Shown here: piece by piece, positions 15,625 through 23,610 of the stretch
Numbering within the stretch: position 1 is the first letter of the stretch
How the letters are laid out: each line of letters starts with the position of its first letter
Assembly: GCA_023415595.1 (NCBI GenBank)
Contig: JAEZJW010000068.1
Location: 1-40,395 of the forward strand
Direction: 5' to 3'
Length of the DNA stretch: 40,395 nucleotides
From: Bacillota bacterium
GTDB taxonomy: Bacteria > Bacillota > Clostridia > Lachnospirales > Lachnospiraceae
Program-made: the position numbers and the translations under genes
The notes under the pieces: generated by a model
What the model saw: the letters and a program-made list of their open reading frames with translations, nothing else
What the model was told of the DNA's origin: nothing
Database searches by the model: none

Positions 15625-16692
15625 TTGAAAAGAAAATTATTAGCAATCCTTTTATTATTAATAATGGTAACCGGTATGATGGCCGGCTGCAGCAAAAGGG
15701 TACAGGAACCGGAACTAAAACGGTTTGAAGCTACGTTTCTGCAGTTGTTTGATACGGTAACTACAATAGTTGGCTATGCAAAAAGCGAAGCAGAATTTGC
15801 TGAGTTTGCCCAGACGGTCCATGATGACTTGGAAATCTACCACCAGATGTATGATATTTATAATGATTATACAGGTGTAAATAATATCAAAAAAATAAAT
15901 GATAATGCCGGTAAAGCTCCGGTTGAGGTGGATCAGAGAATTCTTGACCTGCTGGAGTATGCGAAAGAAGCAGATGGACTTACCGGTGGTGAGATCAACA
16001 TCGCTTATGGTTCTGTTCTGAGGGTATGGCATGATTATCGTGAGGAAGGGATAGATGACCCTGATAACGCCAAGGTGCCTCCGATGGAACTGCTGCAGAA
16101 GAAGGCGGAGCATACGGATATTAGTAAGCTGGTAATTGACGAGGAAGCAAAGACGGTATATCTGGAGGATCCGGAGATGAGTCTTGATGTCGGAGCCATA
16201 GCTAAGGGCTATGCGACGGAGCGGGTTGCTCAGGATATGATCGCAAAGGGCTATGATCATGCCATGTTCAGTGTCGGGGGAAACGTTCGGGCCATCGGCA
16301 GCAAGCCGGGTGGAGAAGCCTGGAATGTGGGTATTCAAAATCCTGATCTGGAAAGTGAGCAGACCAATCTCTATATCCTTAAAATTAAAGACTTATCTTT
16401 AGTTACCAGTGGTGATTATGAGAGATTTTATACAGTGGACGGGGTAAGATATCATCATATCATTGATCCTGATACACTGATGCCTTCTGCATACTTTACC
16501 GCAGTCTCCATCATCACCCAGAATTCCGGTTTGGCAGATGCCTTATCTACCTCCGTCTATAATATGCCGTACGAGGATGGTCTGGCACTGATAGAGAGCC
16601 TTCCGAATACGGAGGCTTTATGGATATTAAAAAGCGGTGAGCATAAGTACAGCTCCGGTTTTAAAGACCTCCTGTCAGAGGAAGAACAATAG
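15625..16692 (+). CDS. apbE: FAD:protein FMN transferase, ApbE family (lipoprotein)
   Basis: The product transfers FMN from FAD to Thr or Ser of extracytoplasmic proteins. It has 355 residues and starts at TTG, 4 bases after GAGGTAAG; no suitable ATG is near. A lipobox ends at Cys22 (MAGC), so it is anchored on the outer face of the membrane. Family motifs are FDTVTTI (about 44-50), DVGAIAKGYATE, SVGGNVRAIG, TSGDYERFY followed by YHHIIDP, and the C-terminal ADALST Asp/Thr metal site, all intact. In Listeria the EET locus carries the homologous FmnB, which modifies PplA. Likely targets here are the PplA-like lipoprotein and possibly the NDH-2 loop. Confidence 0.92.
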   Translation: MKRKLLAILLLLIMVTGMMAGCSKRVQEPELKRFEATFLQLFDTVTTIVGYAKSEAEFAEFAQTVHDDLEIYHQMYDIYNDYTGVNNIKKINDNAGKAPVEVDQRILDLLEYAKEADGLTGGEINIAYGSVLRVWHDYREEGIDDPDNAKVPPMELLQKKAEHTDISKLVIDEEAKTVYLEDPEMSLDVGAIAKGYATERVAQDMIAKGYDHAMFSVGGNVRAIGSKPGGEAWNVGIQNPDLESEQTNLYILKIKDLSLVTSGDYERFYTVDGVRYHHIIDPDTLMPSAYFTAVSIITQNSGLADALSTSVYNMPYEDGLALIESLPNTEALWILKSGEHKYSSGFKDLLSEEEQ

Positions 16693-16787
16693 AATTATTC
16701 TGCAAGTAGTGTTTTAAATGAATTACTTTTATTTTATTGGAAATAATGTAGGAATAAGTATTCCAATGCATACAAGGAGGAGTTTCA

Positions 16788-17405
16788 ATGAAAGTAAAAG
16801 TAATTTTAGCTGTATTGATTCTGTTTACGTTTGTCTTAACAGGATGTGGCAACAAAAATAACGGAGGGAACGATGCAACCCCGACTCCGGCTCAGCTGGA
16901 AGAGACAGGATCCACTCCTGCGGTAACAACACCGCCGAATGCTTCACCAACAGAAGGAGCTACAGATGCGGTTACCACAGCGTCCATCGTTAATGACGAA
17001 GCTGCATTCTTAAATGCGATCAGTGCGAATGGAACCTGGATCATATGTCTCTTGAATGATCTGACAGTGAAACAGGATATCACTCTTGAAGGTGAATTTA
17101 AGAACGGTAAGAAGGATGATGCCGGTAATGATATCATTCAGCGTAAGGTCGCTCTGTATACCCAGGATGAGAACCGTAATGTAACAGCACGCTTTACCCT
17201 GACTGCTCCGAAGTTCACAATTAACAGCCCAGAAGCCAGCATTCAGAGAGGAACCTTCGTAGGTGATCTGTACGTCAATGCTGCCAACTTCAAACTGGTT
17301 GATGCAGTCATCGAAGGTAATATCTATTTCAAGGATGCAGAGGTACAGTCCACGTTTTCAATGGATGAAACCAGTAAAGTGACCGGAACGCAAGGACTTC
17401 AATAA
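16788..17405 (+). CDS. Lipoprotein of unknown function in the EET locus
   Basis: The 205-residue protein has a lipobox ending in Cys20 (LTGC) and a Thr/Pro/Ala linker to about residue 65. The compact C-terminal domain of about 140 residues has alternating hydrophobic residues suggesting a beta-rich or beta-helix fold (for example TINSPEASIQRGTFVGDLYV). A GGAGGAG site precedes the ATG. No Cys beyond the lipobox region pattern, no heme CxxCH and no DxxSGAT motif is visible, apart from one Cys in WIICLL. Position directly after apbE and before a terminator suggests a role in, or the end of, the EET locus. Its function is not recognised. Confidence 0.7.
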   Translation: MKVKVILAVLILFTFVLTGCGNKNNGGNDATPTPAQLEETGSTPAVTTPPNASPTEGATDAVTTASIVNDEAAFLNAISANGTWIICLLNDLTVKQDITLEGEFKNGKKDDAGNDIIQRKVALYTQDENRNVTARFTLTAPKFTINSPEASIQRGTFVGDLYVNAANFKLVDAVIEGNIYFKDAEVQSTFSMDETSKVTGTQGLQ

Positions 17406-17430
17406 GAGTCTGATTTATAAATAGTATAAA

Positions 17431-17477
17431 GGAGCACCTACCTACTGACGACTCAGCTTGTGTGGTGCTCCCTTTTT
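17431..17477 (+). terminator. Terminator at the end of the EET locus
   Basis: GGAGCACC (17431-17438) pairs with GGTGCTCC (17464-17471), followed by CTTTTT. The loop is 25 bases. It lies between the lipoprotein gene and the convergent DUF2249 gene. Confidence 0.75.
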
Positions 17478-17533
17478 ATGAGTACGGAATTATCAATTCA
17501 ATTTGTTTCGGATTGCAGGTGCTGCAGAGTTCA

Positions 17534-17767
17534 TTATATCTTTCCGATTGCTACTCTCCATACCTCGGGACCTTCTTCGAGATAAGTCCACTCGAATCTG
17601 TCGGGCATCTCCATTATGAACTGATAGTGGAGCGGACGGGGGTCATGGTCATTGATCAGCTCCATCTTCTCACCCGGAAGTAAGGCTTCCCAGGTGTTGA
17701 AGATTACCGGGTGCTTATCCTTAGGTTCATATTGTCTTGCATCTACCTGTGCTTTAAATTCTGACAT
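17534..17767 (-). CDS. DUF2249 domain protein
   Basis: This 77-residue single-domain protein matches DUF2249 throughout: VDAR near the start, KHPVIFNTWEALLPGE, NDHDPRPLHYQF and the ending GPEVWRVAI. The start at 17767 is chosen because AAAGGAGGAG lies directly upstream. An in-frame ATG at 17845 would add 26 Cys-rich residues but has no ribosome site and lies before the predicted transcription start. DUF2249 proteins are small redox- or nitric-oxide-associated proteins in many bacteria, often near FNR-type control; biochemical function is not settled. It is transcribed alone, convergent with the EET locus. Confidence 0.85.
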   Translation of the reverse strand: MSEFKAQVDARQYEPKDKHPVIFNTWEALLPGEKMELINDHDPRPLHYQFIMEMPDRFEWTYLEEGPEVWRVAIGKI

Positions 17768-17835
17768 AATTGCTCCTCCTTTTACTTCTTTTATAATCTG
17801 GTTAATCTCGCACTTATTTAGCTGCTTACATTGAC

Positions 17836-17878
17836 AGCATAACATTCTCTGTACTCTGTTTCCTATGATTCAAATCAC
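17836..17878 (-). promoter_or_regulatory. Promoter with FNR/CRP-like site before the DUF2249 gene
   Basis: On the minus strand an extended -10, TGT-TATGCT, ends at 17836. An FNR-like core TGAT-N4-ATCA spans 17866-17877. Its centre lies about 42 bases upstream of the predicted start, the classic class II activator spacing. The outer bases of the full TTGAT-N4-ATCAA palindrome are not matched. Confidence 0.4.
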
Positions 17879-18058
17879 ATTTTCAGGGAAGGACGTCTTA
17901 TATGAAAAGTAGCATATTTAACCTGATATACAGGTAGATATTGGCTTTGACAAAGGTGTTTCCGACATGGTTTAATGGAATAAGAATTACATATTTCTAC
18001 TAATTTCTATCTTTTATTACTTCTTATGACATAAACTTTCACAGCATGGGGGTCAATT

Positions 18059-19651
18059 ATGAATATGCATACATACTTAACAGCGAAAAAGCTAGGCTGC
18101 GGTCTTGCAATGATGTCATTACTTTTATGTGTTCCTCAGGAGGGGATAAGCGCTTTGGCTGCAGATACCACCAATGGAGTGCAGACGGCCACGGAGAGTT
18201 CTTTACCGGCAGAACCAACGGCAGTTCCTGTTCCGGAACCATCTGCTACACCTACTCCGGAGCCTTCCGTAACACCTGCTCCGGATTCGATAATTACACC
18301 GTCACCCATGCCTTCCGTAACTCCTGCACCGGTTACTACACCGACGCCTCCTCCGGTTGAATTCCTGTCTGAAACTCTGGAGAAGATGTCCTCCTATGAT
18401 TATGTTGGTAACAGTGTAACGGGGATAAGTATGAAGAAGCTGTCCTTAAAAACTCTCCAGAACAGGATGGAAAGCTATGGCAAGCTGTTTGGATCAGGAA
18501 TGCCCTACAAGGAATACCAGGAGGCAATGAGCTTCCAATGGGTGGATGCCAAGGAATACGATAAGAAGCCGGTTAAGGTTACAGTCGATATAAAAAATAC
18601 CATGGATTACAATAGCTATGTCAGTACCTTGAAGAAGCTATCCAGATATGATGGGGTAAATCTCTTTAAAATCGGAACCTCTACAGAGGGAAGGGATCTC
18701 TATGCCATCGAAATTGACGTTGAATCAAGTACACCTAAGAAGGTATTCATGCTGACAGGACAGGTTCATGCCAGAGAGTTCGCCGGAGGAACCTTCATTG
18801 TTAAGCAGTTTTCCGATCTGATCCAGAAGGCGCAGACGGATCCCAAAACGATGGAATTCTTAAAAAACAATAAATTTGTAGCAGTTCCGATCATCAATGT
18901 CGATGGCAGAGAAGCCCTGATTAAAGATCAGAAGAAATGGACCACCAGGGGAGGAAGCCTCTGGAAGGCATACACCAATGGAGTGGAAGGGAACAGGAAT
19001 TTCCCTGGATTACAGTGGGGACAATTAGCAAAGGGAAAGTCGATGAGGTCAGGTATTGCGAGCAAGCCTTCCTATGCGAATTATCCCGGAAGTTATGCAG
19101 GCTCCAATAATGAAACAAAGGCATTGATGAAATGGTTCTATCAATACATAGTAGTTGAGCAGGCTCATGCTTACCTTGACCTTCATCAGCAGGGATCCAT
19201 CGTCTACGCAGGTAAGGGCTGGCAGACCAGGCGCCAGGAGCAGCTCAGCAAGGATTTCCGCACAAGTTTATTGGCATTGATGAATAAAGATTGGCCAAGA
19301 CGAAGATATAGCAAAACCGGGGATTCCTCCATCGGTCTGCAGGGTCAGGGCTCCAGCCTCACTGATTATGCAACGACTCTGGCGGTCGGGGCTAAGTTCT
19401 CACCGGCATTCGGCTTCTCAGCCTTTACGGATGGCAAGAAGGAGTATATGCTGTTGGAGATCAGGGATCTCGATAATAATAAAGTTAAAGTGGAAGAAGC
19501 GAATAAGAACTTTGCTGCATTGACTGTGGAAATCGGGTATGGCGAGAGTTATCTGGGTAACTCCTCATATACCAGAAGTTTGCTGGCAAAGGAATATGTA
19601 AACTATAATTTTGATGAGCTCTTATTGAAGCTTCCTACAATGGTAAAATAA
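18059..19651 (+). CDS. Secreted M14 zinc carboxypeptidase-like protein
   Basis: The 530-residue exported protein has a signal peptide (about residues 1-35) and a Pro/Thr/Glu-rich linker to about residue 100. The peptidase M14 domain follows at about 190-515. Zinc ligands are His237 and Glu240 in HAREFAGG and the His of DLHQQG (near 384). GNRNF fits the substrate carboxylate-binding region, and TVEIGYG near 505 carries the catalytic Glu. The GGGGG site lies 7 bases before the ATG. M14 members release C-terminal residues from peptides or trim muropeptides; the specificity is not readable here. Transcribed alone, with a 213-bp upstream region shared divergently with the DUF2249 gene. Confidence 0.88.
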   Translation: MNMHTYLTAKKLGCGLAMMSLLLCVPQEGISALAADTTNGVQTATESSLPAEPTAVPVPEPSATPTPEPSVTPAPDSIITPSPMPSVTPAPVTTPTPPPVEFLSETLEKMSSYDYVGNSVTGISMKKLSLKTLQNRMESYGKLFGSGMPYKEYQEAMSFQWVDAKEYDKKPVKVTVDIKNTMDYNSYVSTLKKLSRYDGVNLFKIGTSTEGRDLYAIEIDVESSTPKKVFMLTGQVHAREFAGGTFIVKQFSDLIQKAQTDPKTMEFLKNNKFVAVPIINVDGREALIKDQKKWTTRGGSLWKAYTNGVEGNRNFPGLQWGQLAKGKSMRSGIASKPSYANYPGSYAGSNNETKALMKWFYQYIVVEQAHAYLDLHQQGSIVYAGKGWQTRRQEQLSKDFRTSLLALMNKDWPRRRYSKTGDSSIGLQGQGSSLTDYATTLAVGAKFSPAFGFSAFTDGKKEYMLLEIRDLDNNKVKVEEANKNFAALTVEIGYGESYLGNSSYTRSLLAKEYVNYNFDELLLKLPTMVK

Positions 19652-19780
19652 GCAGTTTGAATATTTATGAATTACTATTCAGCCTTCAATGTTATTGATT
19701 GGACCACTTTACTGATACCCCTTTGAAATACCTGTTCTTTCTGATATAATCATCTTCATATCAGGAAAGGACAGGATGGT

Positions 19781-20296
19781 ATGAATAATATTATTTTAAT
19801 CGGGATGCCCGGTGCAGGGAAAAGCACAGTCGGTGTGCTGCTGGCGAAGGTGCTGGGAATGAATTTCATAGATTCGGACCTGTTGATCCAGGAGCAGGAG
19901 AAAAAGCTTCTTAAGGATATCATCGCGGAGGAAGGTCTGGAGGGGTATCTTAAGATAGAAAATCAGGTAAACAGGGAGATTAAAGCAGAGCACTCCGTCG
20001 TTGCTACTGGCGGGAGTGTGGCCTATTGTCCTGAGGCTATGGAGCATCTGGGCAGGATCGGAACAATCATCTATATCAGGCTGGAATTTGATACAATCGA
20101 CGCACGGCTTGGTAATATCAAACAGAGGGGAGTCGTATTAAAAAACGGACAGAATCTGAGGTCCCTTTATGAGGAGCGTTGCCCGCTTTATGAGAAATAT
20201 GCCCATATGACCGTGGACGGGGAAGGCCTGTCAATGGAGGAAGTTTTGGATCATATTATTACCCTTATCAGGCAGAAACAGGTTGGCTCTTATTGA
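19781..20296 (+). CDS. aroK: Shikimate kinase-like P-loop kinase
   Basis: The 171-residue protein has the nucleoside-monophosphate-kinase fold: Walker A GMPGAGKST (8-16), DSD (31-33), ATGGS (75-79), the lid Arg region QRGVVLKNGQNLRSLYEER. Shikimate kinase phosphorylates shikimate in aromatic amino acid synthesis. Two signature sites differ: the FRxxE shikimate-binding motif reads YLKIE (56-60), so the binding Arg is missing, and the third Gly of the GGG loop is Ser. The substrate may therefore differ from shikimate. No other aro gene is nearby. The nearest neighbour is a zinc-ribbon membrane protein 55 bp downstream. The symbol is given for family only. Confidence 0.65.
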   Translation: MNNIILIGMPGAGKSTVGVLLAKVLGMNFIDSDLLIQEQEKKLLKDIIAEEGLEGYLKIENQVNREIKAEHSVVATGGSVAYCPEAMEHLGRIGTIIYIRLEFDTIDARLGNIKQRGVVLKNGQNLRSLYEERCPLYEKYAHMTVDGEGLSMEEVLDHIITLIRQKQVGSY

Positions 20297-20351
20297 CAAT
20301 TTTCTCATATCCTGTATAATTAACTTATCAAAAGATTTGGAGGGTAATAGG

Positions 20352-21038
20352 ATGGGATTTTGTAGTAATTGCGGATCAGAATTGAAAGAAGGTACCGTTT
20401 TCTGCAGCAACTGCGGAACCAAAGCAGCAGATGCCGGACAACAGGCACCCGGCAACACACAACAGGTTATGCCGAATTATACTTCGAATGGATATACCGG
20501 CTATAACCAGCAGGGGAACAAACCCAATAATAATAAGATCATCGGTATGGCAGTAGTCGGTGTTGCAGCTCTGGCCGTGTTTTTTATACTGGTGAAGCTG
20601 TTCGGAGGAATCACCCCCCCAGGTTATGAGCAGCCTATCAAATATGTATGTGACGGCATAGAGAACGGAAGCTTCAAGACTATGATGAAGGCATTTCCCG
20701 AGTACATAACTGACCAGATGGAAGACTACTATGGCGACGAGATGGACGAATTGATGGACGGCATGGTAGAGAACTTAAAGGATCAATATGGTAAGAGAGT
20801 AAAGATTTCTTACAAGGTTACTGATAAAGACAAGATGGATAAGGATGACATCGAGACGTTAGAGGAAGATGTCGAGTACAATTATGATGAAAAGGTCAAC
20901 ATCAAAGATGCCTATGAGATCGAAGTAGAGATGAAGGTCAAAGGCTCTGAGGGAAGCGACGAAGACGAAAGCACTGTAACGGTGATTAAGGTCGGTTCCA
21001 AATGGTATCTGTATGACCAGTCATTAATGGGCTTCTAG
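20352..21038 (+). CDS. Zinc-ribbon membrane protein
   Basis: The 228-residue protein starts at 20352, after GGAGGGTAATAG; an upstream in-frame ATG at 20283 overlaps the previous gene and lacks a site. A zinc ribbon at residues 4-21 has CSNCG and CSNCG Cys pairs, then comes a Gln/Asn/Tyr-rich linker. One transmembrane helix lies at about 63-84, followed by an outward domain of about 140 residues, highly acidic in the middle. The ending IKVGSKWYLYD resembles domains in other clostridial zinc-ribbon/TM proteins of the DUF4878/NTF2-like type. Function is unknown. A second zinc-ribbon gene follows after 26 bp, probably in one operon. Confidence 0.75.
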   Translation: MGFCSNCGSELKEGTVFCSNCGTKAADAGQQAPGNTQQVMPNYTSNGYTGYNQQGNKPNNNKIIGMAVVGVAALAVFFILVKLFGGITPPGYEQPIKYVCDGIENGSFKTMMKAFPEYITDQMEDYYGDEMDELMDGMVENLKDQYGKRVKISYKVTDKDKMDKDDIETLEEDVEYNYDEKVNIKDAYEIEVEMKVKGSEGSDEDESTVTVIKVGSKWYLYDQSLMGF

Positions 21039-21064
21039 TTCTAGCTGATTTTGGAGGGTAAGGA

Positions 21065-21526
21065 ATGGAGTTTTTTGAGAAGATCGGGAATAAGATTTCC
21101 TCTGGAAGTAAAGACGTGGCAAAAAAAGCAAAAGATATGACGGAATTGGCGAAGTTAAATTCCAGGATCAAGAATTACGAAGATATGATAAAGGAAATCC
21201 AACTGCAGATCGGAAAGATGTATTTCGAAGCAAACAGAGATAACCCGGCACCGGAATTCATGGAGCTATTTCAGAATGTAATCAACGCACAGGGTGCTAT
21301 CGAAAAATGCAGAGAAGAAATATGTGCCATCAAGGGTGTACGTGGCTGTGTCAGCTGTGGTGCAGAGATCCCGAATAATTCAACCTTTTGCCCTGCTTGT
21401 GGCACTAAGAATGAAATTATTGATGTTACCTATACAGCAGTGACGGATATGTTCTGCCCCGGTTGTGGTGCCGGTTTACCGTCAGACACGGTATTCTGCC
21501 CGAACTGTGGTACGAAGGTAAACTAA
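21065..21526 (+). CDS. Double zinc-ribbon protein
   Basis: The 153-residue soluble protein has a helical, probably coiled-coil N-terminal part (about 1-95). Two zinc ribbons follow: CVSCG...CPACG and CPGCG...CPNCG, four CxxCG pairs in all. A GGAGGGTAAGGA leader precedes the ATG. Such proteins are widespread in Clostridia and have no assigned role; they may work as scaffolds or adaptors. The short distance from the zinc-ribbon membrane protein suggests the two act together. Nothing is truncated. Confidence 0.75.
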   Translation: MEFFEKIGNKISSGSKDVAKKAKDMTELAKLNSRIKNYEDMIKEIQLQIGKMYFEANRDNPAPEFMELFQNVINAQGAIEKCREEICAIKGVRGCVSCGAEIPNNSTFCPACGTKNEIIDVTYTAVTDMFCPGCGAGLPSDTVFCPNCGTKVN

Positions 21527-21533
21527 ATTGTAC

Positions 21534-21705
21534 AGCGCCCTTTTACTATATTTGTTTATCACATGTTGGAAATAAAAACAGCGTGTGATTATTTCCCACC
21601 AGAGACACGTTCCACTTGATTACTAACGGTCTCTTTGTGGATGAATAATCACACGCTGTTCTTTTATTTTATTGATGTGATAAACATTCAGGTATTGAGG
21701 GCGCT
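21534..21705. repeat. Nested palindromic element, short copy (172 bp)
   Basis: Four nested pairs of arms are seen. AGCGCCCT/AGGGCGCT (21534-21541 with 21698-21705). TGTTTATCACAT/ATGTGATAAACA (21553-21564 with 21675-21686). A 17-bp perfect stem centred on CAGCGTGTGATTATT (21577-21593 with 21644-21660). AGAGAC/GTCTCT inside (21601-21606 with 21629-21634). It fills the gap between two convergent genes and could end both. A longer relative lies at 26856-27100 in opposite orientation. It may be a MITE-like repeat or a structured RNA. Confidence 0.8.
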
Positions 21706-21752
21706 GGTACTACTCTATAAAGAACCACTAAGTCAGCTTAGAACTTACGGCT

Positions 21753-22247
21753 TTATTCTTCCCATAAACAGCGGTTTTCCAGTATTCGAACCACTTCCTC
21801 AAGCCCGATGCGGTCCTCTTCGTCAAATCGGTTTAGGATTGGACTGTCGATATCCAAAACACCGATTACGCGGTCTTTCGATTGGATCGGTACAACAATT
21901 TCTGATCTTGAGGCACTGTCACAGGCGATATGACCCGGAAAAGCATGGACATCGGGTACCAACTGAGTCCTGGCTTCAGAGACTGCAGTTCCGCAAACAC
22001 CCTTTCCGACCGGAATATGGATACAGGCTGGCTTGCCCTGGAACGGTCCAAGTAATAATTCCCCGCTTCTCATCAGATAGAAGCCCACCCAGTTGATGTC
22101 CTGCAAGGCTTGTCCCAGAAGTGCAGAGGCATTAGCCAGATTTGGAATTACTTCTGTCTCACCTTCGAGTAATGCTTTCAGCTGTGCATGAATTAAATCA
22201 TAACATTCTTTTTTGTCCTCGGGATACATTGAGCTTAACTCATTCAT
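21753..22247 (-). CDS. Free methionine-R-sulfoxide reductase (GAF domain)
   Basis: The 164-residue single GAF-domain protein matches fRMsr (YebR/Msrc type), which reduces free Met-R-sulfoxide with thioredoxin-like donors. NWVGFYL near residue 52 is typical, as are the Cys-bearing segments GKPACIHIPVGKGVCGTAV and GHIACDSASRSEIVVP, which hold the catalytic and resolving Cys. The end VLDIDSP with a following FDEED also fits the family. A GGAG site precedes the ATG. It lies 10 bp after the DUF3006 gene on the same strand and probably shares its transcript with the MBL hydrolase. A role in repair of oxidised Met fits an anaerobe meeting oxygen. Confidence 0.9.
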   Translation of the reverse strand: MNELSSMYPEDKKECYDLIHAQLKALLEGETEVIPNLANASALLGQALQDINWVGFYLMRSGELLLGPFQGKPACIHIPVGKGVCGTAVSEARTQLVPDVHAFPGHIACDSASRSEIVVPIQSKDRVIGVLDIDSPILNRFDEEDRIGLEEVVRILENRCLWEE

Positions 22248-22257
22248 TGGAATCTCC

Positions 22258-22479
22258 TTACTTATCTAATAATCGGTTCATTTTCTCGCGGATCCGGTTT
22301 TCATTCCCCTTGGTCTCATTATTAGCCACCTGGTACATTCCATCGGAATCCTGAACCAGGGTATCCCCCTCCTTACAGTCAAGGGGAAGTCTGTATTTCG
22401 GAACCTTACTGAATGCCTTCGTTTCATCCTCACAAATGGCATAACTGCCTTCAAAACGGTCAATGACTAATTTCTTCAT
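22258..22479 (-). CDS. DUF3006 protein
   Basis: This 73-residue protein begins MKKLVIDRFEGSYAICEDE, the DUF3006 signature, and has a beta-rich core of about 50 residues with a charged helical tail. In many Clostridia and Bacilli such small genes sit just after a ComEC-like metallo-hydrolase, as here (69 bp downstream of the MBL gene). A good GGAGGAGAGA site precedes the ATG. Function is unknown; partnership with the hydrolase is inferred from recurrent adjacency. Confidence 0.85.
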   Translation of the reverse strand: MKKLVIDRFEGSYAICEDETKAFSKVPKYRLPLDCKEGDTLVQDSDGMYQVANNETKGNENRIREKMNRLLDK

Positions 22480-22548
22480 GATGTCTCTCCTCCTGCGTCT
22501 TTGTTAAGTCTCAATGGGTTATGTAGACTGCTTCTTTCTTAATATATT

Positions 22549-23448
22549 TTATTTCATGGGATAGGGTTCCGTATTGACGGATATGGTCTTGCCGTCCGTA
22601 GTAAAAATTACATTTTGCTGCTTATCAGTCCGGTATACCGGGATATTCCGTTCAGCCAGTGCCTGAAGGGTTGCCTCATGGGGATGCCCGTAGTCATTGT
22701 CTTCCCCAACACTGATCACTGCATGGATGGGCGACACTGCATCAAGAAATTCTGCGCAGGAGCTGTATTCCGAACCATGGTGGGATATCTTTAAAACATC
22801 AGCCGATAGATTCAAGCCATTCTTTAACATCTCCTGTTCAGATAGTATACCTGCATCTCCGGCAAACAGAAACTCGGAATTTTCATAAACCAGTCGGATG
22901 CCGATGCTGTAATCATTCAAGTCAATATAATCGCTGCTGTTCGGAGCAAGAATGGAAAAGGAAGCCGGCCCGAGCCGATACTCCTCTCCGACGCGGGGTA
23001 ATGTGATTTTCATGCCCTTATCTTCTATAGCATCCAGGACATCCTCATAAGTCTTTGTTGTATGTACAGCATCCGGCATGAGGATTGTATCGGCTCCGAA
23101 GGTGCTGATCACATAGTCCAGACCACCGATGTGATCACTATGTGGATGGGTGCCAATGATATAATCCAGTTTTTCGATTCCTTGCTTCTGAAGATAGTTC
23201 ACGACAGTGGAGGCCATATGATTTTCCCCGGCATCAATCAGCAGGGCTGAGGAAGCGATCTCTACCAGGATGGCATCCCCTTGTCCGACATCGATAAAAT
23301 GAACTTCCATGGATTCGGTGCCATCATTTATAGTTGGGGAAGTCTCATTTTCGTGAGAAGCAGAGAGGTGGTTCATGTAAAGGACAAAAGCAGCCAATAA
23401 AACCAGTGCGCCGAAGCGGCAGATAATCTGTATGGATTTTTTCTTCAT
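22549..23448 (-). CDS. ComEC/Rec2-like metallo-beta-lactamase-fold hydrolase
   Basis: The 299-residue protein has one N-terminal membrane anchor (about residues 8-28) and an outward MBL domain. Motifs: FIDVGQGDAILVE (51-63), LLIDAGE, and the metal site HPHSDHIGG (101-109). Later come the Asp of FAGDAG and SHHGSEYS. This matches the stand-alone form of the ComEC C-terminal nuclease-like domain. ComEC itself makes the DNA uptake channel, but this protein lacks the channel part. It may be a secreted or anchored nuclease or phosphodiesterase. It forms a minus-strand cluster with the DUF3006 and fRMsr genes. A GGAGAGATT site precedes the ATG. Confidence 0.88.
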   Translation of the reverse strand: MKKKSIQIICRFGALVLLAAFVLYMNHLSASHENETSPTINDGTESMEVHFIDVGQGDAILVEIASSALLIDAGENHMASTVVNYLQKQGIEKLDYIIGTHPHSDHIGGLDYVISTFGADTILMPDAVHTTKTYEDVLDAIEDKGMKITLPRVGEEYRLGPASFSILAPNSSDYIDLNDYSIGIRLVYENSEFLFAGDAGILSEQEMLKNGLNLSADVLKISHHGSEYSSCAEFLDAVSPIHAVISVGEDNDYGHPHEATLQALAERNIPVYRTDKQQNVIFTTDGKTISVNTEPYPMK

Positions 23449-23610
23449 AGAATCTCTCCTTAATTTATATTATATCGGCTGGCGATCAATTTTACAATTA
23501 TATATATTGACTCCGGCACAAGAAAAGTACATACTTTTTTCTGGAAAGTATATTCGTGCACCGGGGCATACTAGGAATAATCGGTACTATAAAGATTGGA
23601 GTGTGATAGA

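Noticed and set aside
15715..16338. Antisense frame of 207 codons within apbE
   Set aside because: Opposes a well-supported apbE with intact motifs; composition looks like a translated complement.
17768..17845. Cys-rich N-terminal extension of the DUF2249 protein
   Set aside because: No ribosome site at the upstream ATG, strong AAAGGAGGAG at the inner one, and the extension precedes the predicted transcription start.
21534..21705. Plain terminator for two convergent genes
   Set aside because: It may act as one, but the nested arms and homology to 26856-27100 show that it is more than a simple terminator.
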